A program made the translations under genes and the position numbers. A DNA stretch of 64,000 nt from Rhizobium sp. WYCCWR10014 (GTDB lineage Bacteria > Pseudomonadota > Alphaproteobacteria > Rhizobiales > Rhizobiaceae). Below are positions 46,276 to 55,104 of the stretch, in pieces. How positions within the stretch are numbered: the stretch's first letter is position 1; each line of letters begins with the position of its first letter. The stretch is taken from NCBI RefSeq assembly GCF_001657485.1, contig NZ_LXFU01000034.1, positions 55,836-119,835 on the forward strand, written 5' to 3'. A model generated the notes under the pieces. It saw only the letters and a program-made list of their open reading frames with translations. It did not search any database and had not been told where the DNA came from.

Positions 46276-47528
46276 TGCGCCATTGCCTGCTTGGCGGCGG
46301 AAGCGATAGCCTCCATCGCCTGGTCGACACTCATCTGTCCCTTGGCAGCGCTATTGATCGCCGTGTTTACACCGCTGGAAAATTGCGGGTACCAAGGCGG
46401 CGTGCCTTGCGGGAACAGCGGCTCAACCGTCTTCGACTGCGCCACCAGAGCGTCGCCGCTGTTCAGCTTTCCGGACTCGTTGAGTTCGGAAAGCGCCGAC
46501 GTGCGTGTCGGCAGGAAGCCGTTCACGGCATTCTTCTTCTGGAAGTCCTTGCTGGTAAACCATTTGACGAAGGCGATCGCCGCCTCCTTGTTGGGAGAGA
46601 CGTTTGGAATAGCCAACGCTTCCGGAAGGCCGAAACTGCGCGTTTCACCGCTTGCCGTCGGCACGAGGATCGCTTCTACCTGGCCGGCGACTTTCGACTG
46701 CTTGGGGTCGTTCATCTGGCCAAGACGACCAGGCTCACCGGAGATCATGATGCTGGTGATGCCCTGCGCGAACATGCTCTCATTGATCTGGCTGTCCTTC
46801 AGGCCGGTAGATGCCGGATCGACCAGCCCTTCCTTGAGGAGCATCAATTCGAAAGCAAGCGCCTTGTAACCAGCCGAATCCGGTGAGGTGAACAGCGGAT
46901 TGAAGTCCTTGTCGAAGAGTTCGCCACCGAAGGCCTTGGTCAGCAAGTACCAGCTCGTTGACGCGCCTTCGGTTGCTGAAACCGGCAGGCCGATCGGATA
47001 CTCGACAATGCCCTTTTCCTTGATTTTCTTGGCTGCAGCGACCAGGGCGTCCAATGTTTTCGGCATCTCGGTGATGCCTGCATCCGCGAAATGCTTCTTG
47101 TTGACGAGCATCACCCGGAAGTCGTTGGTGTAGGGAATTCCCAATAATTTTCCATCAACCGTGAAGATCTTGGCAACGCCGATATCTTTCACGGTGTCGG
47201 CGTCGATCACGTCGTTGAGCGGCATATACCAACCGGCTGCGCTGAACTGACCGGTCCAGGACCAATCGAATTCGGTCACATCCGCTGGCGCTGTCCCGGC
47301 AACCAAGGCTGTCACCAGCTTCGGGCGGATGTCGTCCCACGACAGGGTCTGCAGGTCGACGTGAATGCCGGTTTCGGCCTCGAAGTCAGAGGCGATGTTC
47401 GGTCCCTGCGGCGATGGCATGAGCACCGTGATCGACTGGCCGGCAAGCGGCTTGGCGTCCTGGCCAAGAGCAGGTACGGCGATTGCCAGGGCTGCTGATG
47501 CAAGTAGAGGCAAGATCAATTTATGCAT
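46272..47528 (-). CDS. Extracellular sugar-binding protein
   Basis: SBP_1-family periplasmic protein of 418 residues. The Sec signal MHKLILPLLASAALAIAVPA ends near ALG-QDA. Family features include LVTALVAGTAPADVTEFDWS and the C-terminal GVNTAINSAAKGQMSVDQAM. ATG 47528 follows GGATGGG; the frame is open almost 100 codons further but that part runs through the kinase gene's end. Unlike the other binding-protein genes here, no hairpin separates it from its permease. Confidence 0.88.
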   Translation of the reverse strand: MHKLILPLLASAALAIAVPALGQDAKPLAGQSITVLMPSPQGPNIASDFEAETGIHVDLQTLSWDDIRPKLVTALVAGTAPADVTEFDWSWTGQFSAAGWYMPLNDVIDADTVKDIGVAKIFTVDGKLLGIPYTNDFRVMLVNKKHFADAGITEMPKTLDALVAAAKKIKEKGIVEYPIGLPVSATEGASTSWYLLTKAFGGELFDKDFNPLFTSPDSAGYKALAFELMLLKEGLVDPASTGLKDSQINESMFAQGITSIMISGEPGRLGQMNDPKQSKVAGQVEAILVPTASGETRSFGLPEALAIPNVSPNKEAAIAFVKWFTSKDFQKKNAVNGFLPTRTSALSELNESGKLNSGDALVAQSKTVEPLFPQGTPPWYPQFSSGVNTAINSAAKGQMSVDQAMEAIASAAKQAMAQ

Positions 47529-47559
47529 GTTCCCATCCTTCATTATTCTTGAGCTCAAT

Positions 47560-48519
47560 TCACTGGGATGCGCAGTCACCGCCTTCGGCCGTGGCCACGA
47601 TTTGCCCGAACCAGCCGTCGTCTGATGGCCAGTCGAGAAGTTGGGCGGCAGCCAGGAGCGCGCCGCCAATCGGGGGAAGTCTCGGCAAAGCCGCAGGCCT
47701 GCCAATACGGCGTTCAAGCGCCTCCAGAAGTAGCTGGCTCGAAAAAGTACCGCCGGCATAGGTCCAGTTGGCATCCGGATTACAGTGGCCGGCAATTGCC
47801 GCATGATGCTTCGCGAGTTCATCGGCCGCCTGCTCGATCAACCCGACGGCCCCTTTATCGCCGCCAAGTGCGACCTTATCGACGAGGGCCGAAATCGCTG
47901 CAATGTCCGCCCGTTCATTCGCCAGGGAACTGGCCCAATCACCGAGCCCATTCATGGGATTGCGCGGGTCAATGCCAAGGTGGTCAAACAGGGCCTTTGC
48001 GAGAGCCGTTGCCGGAGCACGCCCGTCCAGGCTTTGGCTGACGAGGTTGAGCGCCCTCTGCCCGATCCAATGGCTGCTACCCTCATCACCGATGAGATCC
48101 CCCCAGCCGCCGGTGCGCGCCGACTGGCCTTTGGAATTACGCGCCCATGCCATTGAACCCGTGCCGGAAAGAATGAGGATACCCGGCTCGCCCGCAAAAG
48201 CACCGAGGTGCGCCGCGTCGACGTCGTTGAGGACGCGCCGGTGGACGTTTGGGAACAGGCGCTCGATCGCATCGCGCTGTAGAGCCGACAGGCGTTCGAC
48301 CTCCCCGTAGGCTGGCAGCGCTGCGGCGACGGCGGCTAGATTTCCTTCATCGCGAAAGGGAAGGAGATGCTGCTCCAGCTCCTGGAGCCAATTCGGATTG
48401 TCCATGGGATTGACGCCATGGCCTAGCGAACGCCGCAATATCCGGCCGCGCTTGTCCGCGAGGGCAACCAGCACCTTGCTTCCACCACCGTCGATGCCGA
48501 GGATCAGCGCGTCGCTCAC
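47560..48519 (-). CDS. BadF/BadG-type sugar kinase (N-acetylglucosamine kinase-like)
   Basis: ASKHA-fold kinase of 319 residues. Phosphate-binding loops are GIDGGGSKVLVALADKRG and ILSGTGSMAWA, and the family signature GGWGDLIGDEGSSHWIGQRA is intact, with NPDANWTYAGGTFSS at the adenosine site. Characterised members phosphorylate N-acetylglucosamine or glucosamine. With the SIS enzyme and GatZ-like protein it suggests uptake of a free (amino)hexose, phosphorylation, isomerisation, then aldol cleavage. It overlaps the DeoR stop. Confidence 0.85.
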   Translation of the reverse strand: MSDALILGIDGGGSKVLVALADKRGRILRRSLGHGVNPMDNPNWLQELEQHLLPFRDEGNLAAVAAALPAYGEVERLSALQRDAIERLFPNVHRRVLNDVDAAHLGAFAGEPGILILSGTGSMAWARNSKGQSARTGGWGDLIGDEGSSHWIGQRALNLVSQSLDGRAPATALAKALFDHLGIDPRNPMNGLGDWASSLANERADIAAISALVDKVALGGDKGAVGLIEQAADELAKHHAAIAGHCNPDANWTYAGGTFSSQLLLEALERRIGRPAALPRLPPIGGALLAAAQLLDWPSDDGWFGQIVATAEGGDCASQ

Positions 48520-49310
48520 TCTTTTACCCTCAGATCGGCGATCGTTGCGTCAACACCGAAGTTGACAAGCTCCTCGCGCCAATGCCGCGAAAGCCCGGAA
48601 TCGGTAATGACTTTCGCGGTATCCAGCGGCGCGACCTTGTAGGTCGCCGTGGTTCCGAATTTCGAGGAATCGGCCAGGACGAAGCGATTGGCCGACCGAG
48701 CCAGCATGCGCCGGTTGAGGCTCGCTTCCGCACTGTCCACGCTATAAATCGCACCGTCGGAACTAATGGCGCTGGCGCCAAGAAAGAGCTGGTCGAACCA
48801 TAGTGTTTCTAGCATTGCCTCCGCCTGAGGTCCGACGAGCGACGCATTCTCGCTACGCAGCTGACCGCCGAGAAGCACAACTTCCAAATTCGGAATATTC
48901 AGGAATTCCTGCGCTACCGTCAGGCCATTGGTGAATATCCTGAGCGGCATGGGGTTGATGCGAACGAGGCGCGCAAGCTGCAGGACGGTCGTTCCCGCGT
49001 CGAGAAAGATTGCCGTACGCGGATGAAGCAGATCGTAGGCTGCGGTGGCAATCGCCCGTTTGGCCGATAGATGGCGCTTTTCCCGCTCCTGAAATGCAAC
49101 CTCAACCGATGATCCTTCGGCAATGCGCGCTCCACCATGCACGCGATCAATGGCCCCCTCCTGCTCGAGGATCTGCAGGTCTCTACGAACCGTGGCAAGC
49201 GATGCTCCGATCGCATCGGCAAGGGCCTGGATGGTCGAAAAGCCGTTCGCGTAGAGGTGGCTGCGAATGGCGTCCAGCCGATCGACCTTCACTCCGACTG
49301 CCTGGCTCAA
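48516..49310 (-). CDS. DeoR-family regulator (AgaR-like)
   Basis: Regulator of 264 residues. The N-terminal DeoR helix-turn-helix is RLDAIRSHLYANGFSTIQAL then ADAIGASLATVRRDLQILEQ, followed by the sugar-phosphate-binding DeoRC domain (IFLDAGTTVLQLARL, LFLGASAIS, VLADSSKFG). It starts with TTG six bases after GGGAGG and leads the operon. DeoR regulators usually respond to a phosphorylated intermediate, which the kinase product would supply. Confidence 0.87.
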   Translation of the reverse strand: MSQAVGVKVDRLDAIRSHLYANGFSTIQALADAIGASLATVRRDLQILEQEGAIDRVHGGARIAEGSSVEVAFQEREKRHLSAKRAIATAAYDLLHPRTAIFLDAGTTVLQLARLVRINPMPLRIFTNGLTVAQEFLNIPNLEVVLLGGQLRSENASLVGPQAEAMLETLWFDQLFLGASAISSDGAIYSVDSAEASLNRRMLARSANRFVLADSSKFGTTATYKVAPLDTAKVITDSGLSRHWREELVNFGVDATIADLRVKE

Positions 49311-49349
49311 CGAAAACCTCCCTCACGATCGATCTCAAGTTCGGTCACA

Positions 49350-49425
49350 TTTTCATTTCAAATGATCAGTGTCAATCAATTTTCTGACGTTTTTTGATTT
49401 ATTGGATGAAATCTGGAAATGAAAA
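49350..49425. promoter_or_regulatory. Inverted TTTTCATTTC pair upstream of the DeoR gene
   Basis: TTTTCATTTC at 49350-49359 and its exact reverse complement GAAATGAAAA at 49416-49425 are separated by 56 AT-rich bases. DeoR-family regulators often bind separated TTTC-rich repeats, and the pair frames the likely promoter. The right copy overlaps the T tract of the terminator from the opposite side. Confidence 0.5.
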
Positions 49426-49453
49426 AGACGCGCCGTGAATTCACGGCGCGTCT
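49421..49453 (-). terminator. Intrinsic terminator of the GH4 gene
   Basis: Positions 49426-49453 are a perfect 28-bp palindrome centred on GAATTC, with arms AGACGCGCCGTGAA. On the minus strand it is followed by TTTTT. It lies about 55 bases past the stop of the GH4 gene and insulates the DeoR operon from read-through. Confidence 0.88.
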
Positions 49454-49509
49454 AAAACGAATGAACTGCCATCCGCACCGGTGCTTGTGGCTGGTTTATC
49501 CGTGGGATC

Positions 49510-50826
49510 TCACTGATATCTCGGCAACAAATCGCCGTGCGCGTCGATCAGGTCGTCGACAAGGTTCCAGATTTGGTCTGGAGACAATTCCGCAGATGTG
49601 TGCGGATCGAGCAGAGCGGCCTGGTAGATGCGCTCGCGGTTTCTTGTGAGAGCCGCCTCGACCGTCAACTGCTGAACGGAGACGCTCAAGTTCATGACGG
49701 CGGAAAGCTGCGAGGGGATCCGACCAATCCGGACCGGCTGAATTCCGTTTCTGTCGACATGGCAAGGTACTTCCACGATGCATTCATCGGGCAGATTCTC
49801 GATCAGGCCGTTGTTTGGGACATTGCCGTATATCAGCGCCGGGTTGCCGGTGACCGCGGCATGAATGATGCCGGCCGCGTATTCGTTGCTGCGGCACACC
49901 TCGATCGGCTTGTCGCCTTCCAGTTCCTTGCGCAGGGCATGCCACTCTTTGATCTGCACTTCGCAGCGCCGGATGTATTCGTCCAACGGAATATTGAGCT
50001 GATCGATCAGATCCCCTCGTCCCTCCTTGATGTACCAGGAGGTATACTCGGAGAAATGCTCGCTGGATTCGGTGACGAAGTGGCCGAGCCGTTTGAGCAC
50101 ATCGAACCGCACGCGATCGTCCGATGGAACGCGGCCATCGGCGGCGAGCGCGTTCAGTCTCGGATAAAGGTCTTCCCGCCGCCCGTCGCTATGAACTTTC
50201 TCATATTTCAGGAAGAAGGCGACGTGGTTGATCCCAGCCGAAACATAGTTCACGTCGGCAATGTCCTCGCCGAGGCATTGCGCGAGATGCGCGGCTGTGT
50301 GCTGCACACTGTGACACAAGCCGACGGTGCGGATTTCCGGGGCCAGATCCTTGATCGCCCAGCAGTTGATGGCCATCGGGTTGACGTACTGCATCAGAAG
50401 AGCCTGCGGGCAAACCTCCTGCATGTCTCGGCAGATCGCCTCAAGGACTGGTATCGTCCGCAAACCGCGGAAAATGCCGCCGATGCCAAGGGTGTCGGCG
50501 ATCGTCTGACGCAAGCCGTATTTTTTTGGAATGTCGAAGTCCGTGACGGTAGCCGGTTTGTAGCCACCGACCTGCATCATGAGGATCACGAAATCGGAAC
50601 CGCGCAGCGCTTCCCGTCGCTCAAGCGTGGCGTCGATCCTGACGTTTGAAAGCTTAAGCGACTCGCAGATCCGGCGAGCGACGATCTCTGACGTCTTCAG
50701 TCGCTCTGGATCGATATCGAAGAGGCTGATGACGTAGTCGCCGCCTCTCTGCGAAGACAGGACGTCTCCCAGAATGTTCTGTGCAAAAACGGTGCTACCA
50801 GCGCCTACCAGGCAAATCTTCGGCAT
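49510..50826 (-). CDS. GH4 alpha-galactosidase/alpha-glucosidase (MelA-like)
   Basis: Family 4 glycosidase of 438 residues, which uses NAD+ and Mn2+ and an oxidation-elimination mechanism. The dinucleotide start is MPKICLVGAGSTVFAQNILG; metal-binding Cys and His are in VGLCHSVQHTAAHL and VSAGINHVAFFLKYEK, and MQYVNPMAINCWA binds substrate. It resembles E. coli MelA more than phospho-glycosidases. It is divergent from an AraC regulator, has its own terminator and no dedicated transporter. Alpha-galactosides of plant origin are likely substrates. Confidence 0.88.
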   Translation of the reverse strand: MPKICLVGAGSTVFAQNILGDVLSSQRGGDYVISLFDIDPERLKTSEIVARRICESLKLSNVRIDATLERREALRGSDFVILMMQVGGYKPATVTDFDIPKKYGLRQTIADTLGIGGIFRGLRTIPVLEAICRDMQEVCPQALLMQYVNPMAINCWAIKDLAPEIRTVGLCHSVQHTAAHLAQCLGEDIADVNYVSAGINHVAFFLKYEKVHSDGRREDLYPRLNALAADGRVPSDDRVRFDVLKRLGHFVTESSEHFSEYTSWYIKEGRGDLIDQLNIPLDEYIRRCEVQIKEWHALRKELEGDKPIEVCRSNEYAAGIIHAAVTGNPALIYGNVPNNGLIENLPDECIVEVPCHVDRNGIQPVRIGRIPSQLSAVMNLSVSVQQLTVEAALTRNRERIYQAALLDPHTSAELSPDQIWNLVDDLIDAHGDLLPRYQ

Positions 50827-50925
50827 TGCAATCTCCCTATCGGTTGTGATTGCTTACTGCTCCTTCTAGATCAGAATTTCTTCCTGGCATCGGCCTATTA
50901 ATTCCGGAATTCGAGTCTGAGACAC

Positions 50926-51792
50926 ATGAAACATCCCCAAAGCCGTGGCGAATGGATTGGATCCCGAGGCGAGTTCCTGATCGAGCGCCACATCGCTGAT
51001 GCGATGGCCGCACCGCATTGGCACGACCACGTTGAAATAAACCTGCTCATGGCCGGCCAGATGACCTACCTTTTTAATGGAAGGCAGGAACAGGTGGAGG
51101 CCGGCCGCCTGGTTTTATTCTGGGCCGCAATTCCGCATCAGACGATCGCTGTTAGCGAAAACGCGCCGCTGGTGTGCCTCTATCTTCCTCTTGTCGATTT
51201 CCTGGGTCTGCCGGTGGACAGGAAAGCAAGGCAGTCGATCATGCAGGGGAGATTTCTGGCGCAGGCAAATCAGGAAACGATGGATGCATTGACCCTCCCA
51301 CGATGGGAAAAGGAATGGCAGTGCGGCAGTGCGGCAAGACGAAAATTGGTCGTGGAAGAAGCACGACTGCGAATACGACGTCTGATCCTGGACAATGCTG
51401 AAAGCGACAATTCGCCAACCCATGTCTCTCCGACATCGTTGGCCGGCCAGGCGGTGCGACACGTCGAGCTGCTGATCGACCTCATCAATTCCCGCTACGC
51501 AGATCCGGTAAGCGTAGCCGACCTCGCAAAACTCGCGGGCATGCATCCAAGCACCGCCAACAGCGCTTTCCGAAAGGTTTTGGGAATATCAGTCAACGAA
51601 TACCTGACTCGACATCGGATTGCGCGGGCGATGCAACTGCTGACGGACACGGACGATCCGGTCCTCCAGATCGGCTTTGACTGCGGGTTTGGTTCCAGCA
51701 GTCGCTTCTACGAGATTTTCAAGGAGCGAACGGGTACGACCCCCCGTCATTTCCGGGAAGCTGTGAACTCCAAGAACACTCCAGCGTCCTAA
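50926..51792 (+). CDS. AraC-family regulator
   Basis: Regulator of 288 residues. The N-terminal cupin (HIADAMAAPHWHDHVEINLL, then GRLVLFWAAIPHQ) binds ligand; two C-terminal helix-turn-helices follow (SVADLAKLAGMHPSTANSAF, then PVLQIGFDCGFGSSSRFYEI and FKERTGTTPRHFR). This layout is that of MelR-type activators. It is divergent from the GH4 gene across 99 bases that include a perfect AATTCCGGAATT at 50900-50911. Confidence 0.87.
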   Translation: MKHPQSRGEWIGSRGEFLIERHIADAMAAPHWHDHVEINLLMAGQMTYLFNGRQEQVEAGRLVLFWAAIPHQTIAVSENAPLVCLYLPLVDFLGLPVDRKARQSIMQGRFLAQANQETMDALTLPRWEKEWQCGSAARRKLVVEEARLRIRRLILDNAESDNSPTHVSPTSLAGQAVRHVELLIDLINSRYADPVSVADLAKLAGMHPSTANSAFRKVLGISVNEYLTRHRIARAMQLLTDTDDPVLQIGFDCGFGSSSRFYEIFKERTGTTPRHFREAVNSKNTPAS

Positions 51793-51824
51793 CAGACGAG
51801 GTCGTGATGGCTCTGGGTGCTCAC

Positions 51825-52034
51825 CTATTTCGGCTCACTACCTGAGCAGATGCGTGCGGCTTGCGCTTCGACCTCACGCGGATCCAGTGTCGCCGTTTGG
51901 TCCCGACGATAGGTCTCGGCGGAAATCACCGCGAGGCATCGATCAAAATCGGAGGGACGGATGAGGATCGCGCCACCAACGATGATCGCGGAAAGCAAGA
52001 TCGCCCCTGCCAGCAAAATATCACTTCTGACCAT
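51825..52034 (-). CDS. Small single-pass membrane protein
   Basis: Protein of 69 residues. Residues 7-26 form one membrane segment (LLAGAILLSAIIVGGAILIR), followed by a soluble tail with two cysteines (FDRCLAVISAETYRRDQTAT, RICSGSEPK). GGGGGAAC precedes the ATG. It is 28 bases downstream of the HD-GYP gene on the same strand and may belong to that operon. The function is unknown. Confidence 0.6.
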   Translation of the reverse strand: MVRSDILLAGAILLSAIIVGGAILIRPSDFDRCLAVISAETYRRDQTATLDPREVEAQAARICSGSEPK

Positions 52035-52062
52035 GTTCCCCCAGCGCGACCGCCGTACGGCT

Positions 52063-53022
52063 CTAGTGGAGCGTGCCGCTGATTACCATTTTTGACACGA
52101 ATGCGGAAAGAAGCTGGCTATCGAAATGGCCCGGCGAATTCATCATCATGTTGATCGCCTCTGCTTGTGAGAAGGCGCGCTTATACGGCCTGATCGTGGT
52201 CAGCGCTTCGTAAACGTCACAAATCGCCGCAAGCCGGGCGACGTAAGGGATCTTCTTTCCGGCGAGCCGACCAGGATAGCCCGAGCCATCGAATTTTTCG
52301 TGGTGGTAGCGACAAATGTCGAGCACCGGCTTCGGGACATGCGCGACCCGAGAAACCAGCTCATATCCCCGCTGAGGATGCCCGCGGACAAGATCCATTT
52401 CCTCGGCCGTCAGCTTACCGGGTTTTGTCAAAATTTCGTCCGGGAGCGCCATTTTTCCAAGATCATGAACCAGTCCACCCAGTCCCAATGCCCGCACATC
52501 CTCTTCTCCATGACCGAGGCTGCGCCCTAGGGTGATCATCAACGCGCTAACCGCCAGCGAGTGGAGGAACGTCAGTTCATCTTTTTCCTTCAGCTTTGCG
52601 ACTGCGATCAGCGCGCCGGCGTTGTCGAAGGCTGCCGACATGATCCGCTCCACAGCTGCGCTTGCCGCATCACTGGCAAAAGAGGCTTTGATCCTGGCGT
52701 GGGCAAGCATTTGACGGATCTGCGGTCTCGTATCCTCGACGCATTCCCTCGCCTGCTTGATATCCTTTGCCGAAAACACCGCACGAAGCTGGGCGTCAAA
52801 CGCAGCCCGGTCGATGTCTTGTGCCCCGCCCGGATCGACATCCGCGCCTTTTCCGACGTCGATAACGACCGTCATCAGGCGGTTTGCCATCAAACTCTCG
52901 ACCTGACCGGCGGCCGAGATCAGGAACGGCTTGAACCGGCGTGTCCTGTCTTCCCCCTCGATTTCGACGTCCTCGACATACATTCCTACCCGCAATTGGC
53001 TGACATGTATCCGTTTTCGCAT
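52063..53022 (-). CDS. HD-GYP cyclic-di-GMP phosphodiesterase
   Basis: Protein of 319 residues. An N-terminal DUF3391-like part (KRIHVSQLRVGMYVEDVEIE) precedes the HD-GYP domain. The HD motif is in LVHDLGKMALPDEIL, with RGHPQRGYEL next, then HHEKFDGSGYPGRLAG carrying GYP, and DVYEALTTIRPYKRAFS. All metal-binding positions seem present, so hydrolysis of c-di-GMP to GMP is expected. ATG 53022 is preferred over a TTG 11 codons upstream. It follows the GGDEF-EAL gene by 84 bases. Confidence 0.88.
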   Translation of the reverse strand: MRKRIHVSQLRVGMYVEDVEIEGEDRTRRFKPFLISAAGQVESLMANRLMTVVIDVGKGADVDPGGAQDIDRAAFDAQLRAVFSAKDIKQARECVEDTRPQIRQMLAHARIKASFASDAASAAVERIMSAAFDNAGALIAVAKLKEKDELTFLHSLAVSALMITLGRSLGHGEEDVRALGLGGLVHDLGKMALPDEILTKPGKLTAEEMDLVRGHPQRGYELVSRVAHVPKPVLDICRYHHEKFDGSGYPGRLAGKKIPYVARLAAICDVYEALTTIRPYKRAFSQAEAINMMMNSPGHFDSQLLSAFVSKMVISGTLH

Positions 53023-53106
53023 CTCTGATCCGTTCAAAATAATCTTGGTACTCAAGCGTTGTCTCAGGTATCCGGGGCTGGCCCGAGCGCGAAAACCTCG
53101 CTCAAA

Positions 53107-54921
53107 CTATAGGGCTCCGGCACGGGTCTTGTCTTGGTTGAGCCGTTGTCCATGCTGCTCTAAAATGGCCGCGGCAATCGTTCGATCGACTGCTTTCGAA
53201 AACAGATAGCCCTGTCCGAGCTTGCAGCCGAGCTGGCTCAATTGAACAGCTTGGGGTTCTGTTTCAATCCCTTCTGCGACGACCCGGATTCCCAGCTTGT
53301 CAGCTATTCCGATCAGGCCCTCAACGATGACGGTCCCAGCGTCGCCCGGCACCATGCGGTCGATGAAGGACTTGTCGATCTTGATGATGTCGACCGGCAC
53401 CGTCAGCAGATGGGTCAAAGACGCGTAGCCCGTGCCGAAGTCGTCGAGGGCAACCCGCAAACCCTTGGACCGAAGAGCCTTTATCTCGTCCGCTACAACA
53501 TAGTCCCGTTGTCCGAGATAAACCGATTCCGTAACTTCGAGGATGATGTGCTTGAGAGGAACCTCTGCTTCCCCGAAAATTCGGCACAGCCTGTCTAGCA
53601 GATTACCGCCACGAAAATCTGCGGCAGACAGGTTGATGCCGACATGCTGGAGAGGAAGGCCTCGGGCGAGCCAGCTGCGGATGTCTCTCGCAACCCTCAG
53701 CAACATCCGTTGGGTCAGCTCAGCAGCGATATGCGCGTCTTTCGTCGCCTCATGGAAATGCGCTGCGGCTATGATTTCGCCGGAAGGCGTGGTCATTCGA
53801 CATAAGGCTTCGAAACCGACGATTTCCCGCGTATCGAGGCGCAGGATCGGTTGGTAATGTGCGTCGATCCGATCGTCTTCCAGGGCGACGCCCACGTCCC
53901 GAACCGCCCTGAAGCGTCTGGTCAGGGCGGTGCCCAGGCCGGGATAGTGTTGCACGTACCGGCCGCGATTGTGTTCTTTCGCATGATAGAGCGCCACATC
54001 GGCGTTCTGGCGGATCTGGTCAGAGTTTGTTTCCGTCTCTGCCAATGCGCCGCCAATCGTCGCGGCGGGAAAGACGACATGACCGTCGCACGTTGAAGGA
54101 GAGGACAGTGCTTTGAGGATATCGGAGGCTCTCGCACTCAGATCAAGGTCTTTGTCGTCCGATACAATGACAGCAAACTCATCTCCACCAAGCCTAAACG
54201 TGTTTTTGGCGCCTGCTGTTGCGGCGATCCGCTCTGCAACCACTTGAATCAATGCGTCGCCGGCTGCGTGCCCGAACGTGTCGTTCACGAGTTTCAAGTT
54301 GTCGATGTCAACAAGCAAGATGCCCCAGGCGCGCCGCGATCGAGGCAGCTCTTCGGCGAGAAACTGGTTGAAACGAGCGCGATTCGACAGTCCCGTCATA
54401 GCGTCGCTGTATGTCAGCCGCTGACGTTCCATCACCCGTTCTTCGCGATCGATGGCGATTGTGCAGAGATGGACACAAGCCTCGACGAGGTCCCGTTCGA
54501 CGGCCTTCGGACCGCGGTGGTCTCGATAGTAGAAGGCAAAGGTGCCGATCACCCGCTCGCCGCTCTTGATCGGACTGGACCAGCAAGCCCGCAACCCCAG
54601 CGGAAGGACCAGGGACTTGAAGTCCTGCCAACGAAGATCGGTCTCGATATCGGTGACAACGACCGCTTCTCCGAAATGGGCAGCAGCGCCACAGGAGCCC
54701 GCAAGAGGACCGGCTTCAAGATTGTCGACAGCCGCTGAATAGTCAGGCGGAAGGGAGGGGCCAGCAAGCGTGTGAAGACGGTTTCCGTCGAACGTCAGCA
54801 CCGAAGCGATGATCCCAGGAACGGCGGCCTCAACCCTAAGGCAAAGTTGCTCGATCGTTGTTGCCAGCGGTTCCCCTTTGGCAATCATTTCCAGAATGGC
54901 ATTCTGCAACTCAAGGATCAT
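53107..54921 (-). CDS. GAF-GGDEF-EAL cyclic-di-GMP signalling protein
   Basis: Cytoplasmic protein of 604 residues. A GAF domain (about 20-160; PLAGSCGAAAHFGEAVVVTD) precedes GGDEF (about 168-330; intact RLGGDEF at 243-249) and EAL (about 340-595; GFEALCR, LDDFGTGYASL, VAEGIET). No RxxD inhibitory site is seen five residues before GGDEF. Both catalytic motifs look intact, so it could make or break c-di-GMP depending on the GAF ligand. With the HD-GYP gene it forms a c-di-GMP pair. Confidence 0.9.
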   Translation of the reverse strand: MILELQNAILEMIAKGEPLATTIEQLCLRVEAAVPGIIASVLTFDGNRLHTLAGPSLPPDYSAAVDNLEAGPLAGSCGAAAHFGEAVVVTDIETDLRWQDFKSLVLPLGLRACWSSPIKSGERVIGTFAFYYRDHRGPKAVERDLVEACVHLCTIAIDREERVMERQRLTYSDAMTGLSNRARFNQFLAEELPRSRRAWGILLVDIDNLKLVNDTFGHAAGDALIQVVAERIAATAGAKNTFRLGGDEFAVIVSDDKDLDLSARASDILKALSSPSTCDGHVVFPAATIGGALAETETNSDQIRQNADVALYHAKEHNRGRYVQHYPGLGTALTRRFRAVRDVGVALEDDRIDAHYQPILRLDTREIVGFEALCRMTTPSGEIIAAAHFHEATKDAHIAAELTQRMLLRVARDIRSWLARGLPLQHVGINLSAADFRGGNLLDRLCRIFGEAEVPLKHIILEVTESVYLGQRDYVVADEIKALRSKGLRVALDDFGTGYASLTHLLTVPVDIIKIDKSFIDRMVPGDAGTVIVEGLIGIADKLGIRVVAEGIETEPQAVQLSQLGCKLGQGYLFSKAVDRTIAAAILEQHGQRLNQDKTRAGAL

Positions 54922-55104
54922 GACGTCACTTCCCGGAAGGAGACCCTGCCTACCAAACCGACTTTCAGATCAGGTTACGCCGTTGATTAGATTTTGATCG
55001 AATAGACGCCGAATGATCAGTTCAGGACCTGTCGTGGCGAGCGTCACGTACGAAAGGTTTTCGCCACCATTCCGACCTCCTTCTCGAACGGAGGAGATTG
55101 ACCG
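54922..55104. other. Divergent intergenic region
   Basis: These 183 bases separate the GGDEF-EAL gene from the small ORF and kinase. They are moderately AT-rich (TTGATTAGATTTTGATCGAA around 54972-54991) and must hold both promoters. I see no recognisable operator. Confidence 0.4.

Noticed and set aside
49537..50649. 370-codon open frame on the plus strand
   Set aside because: Antisense shadow of the GH4 gene.
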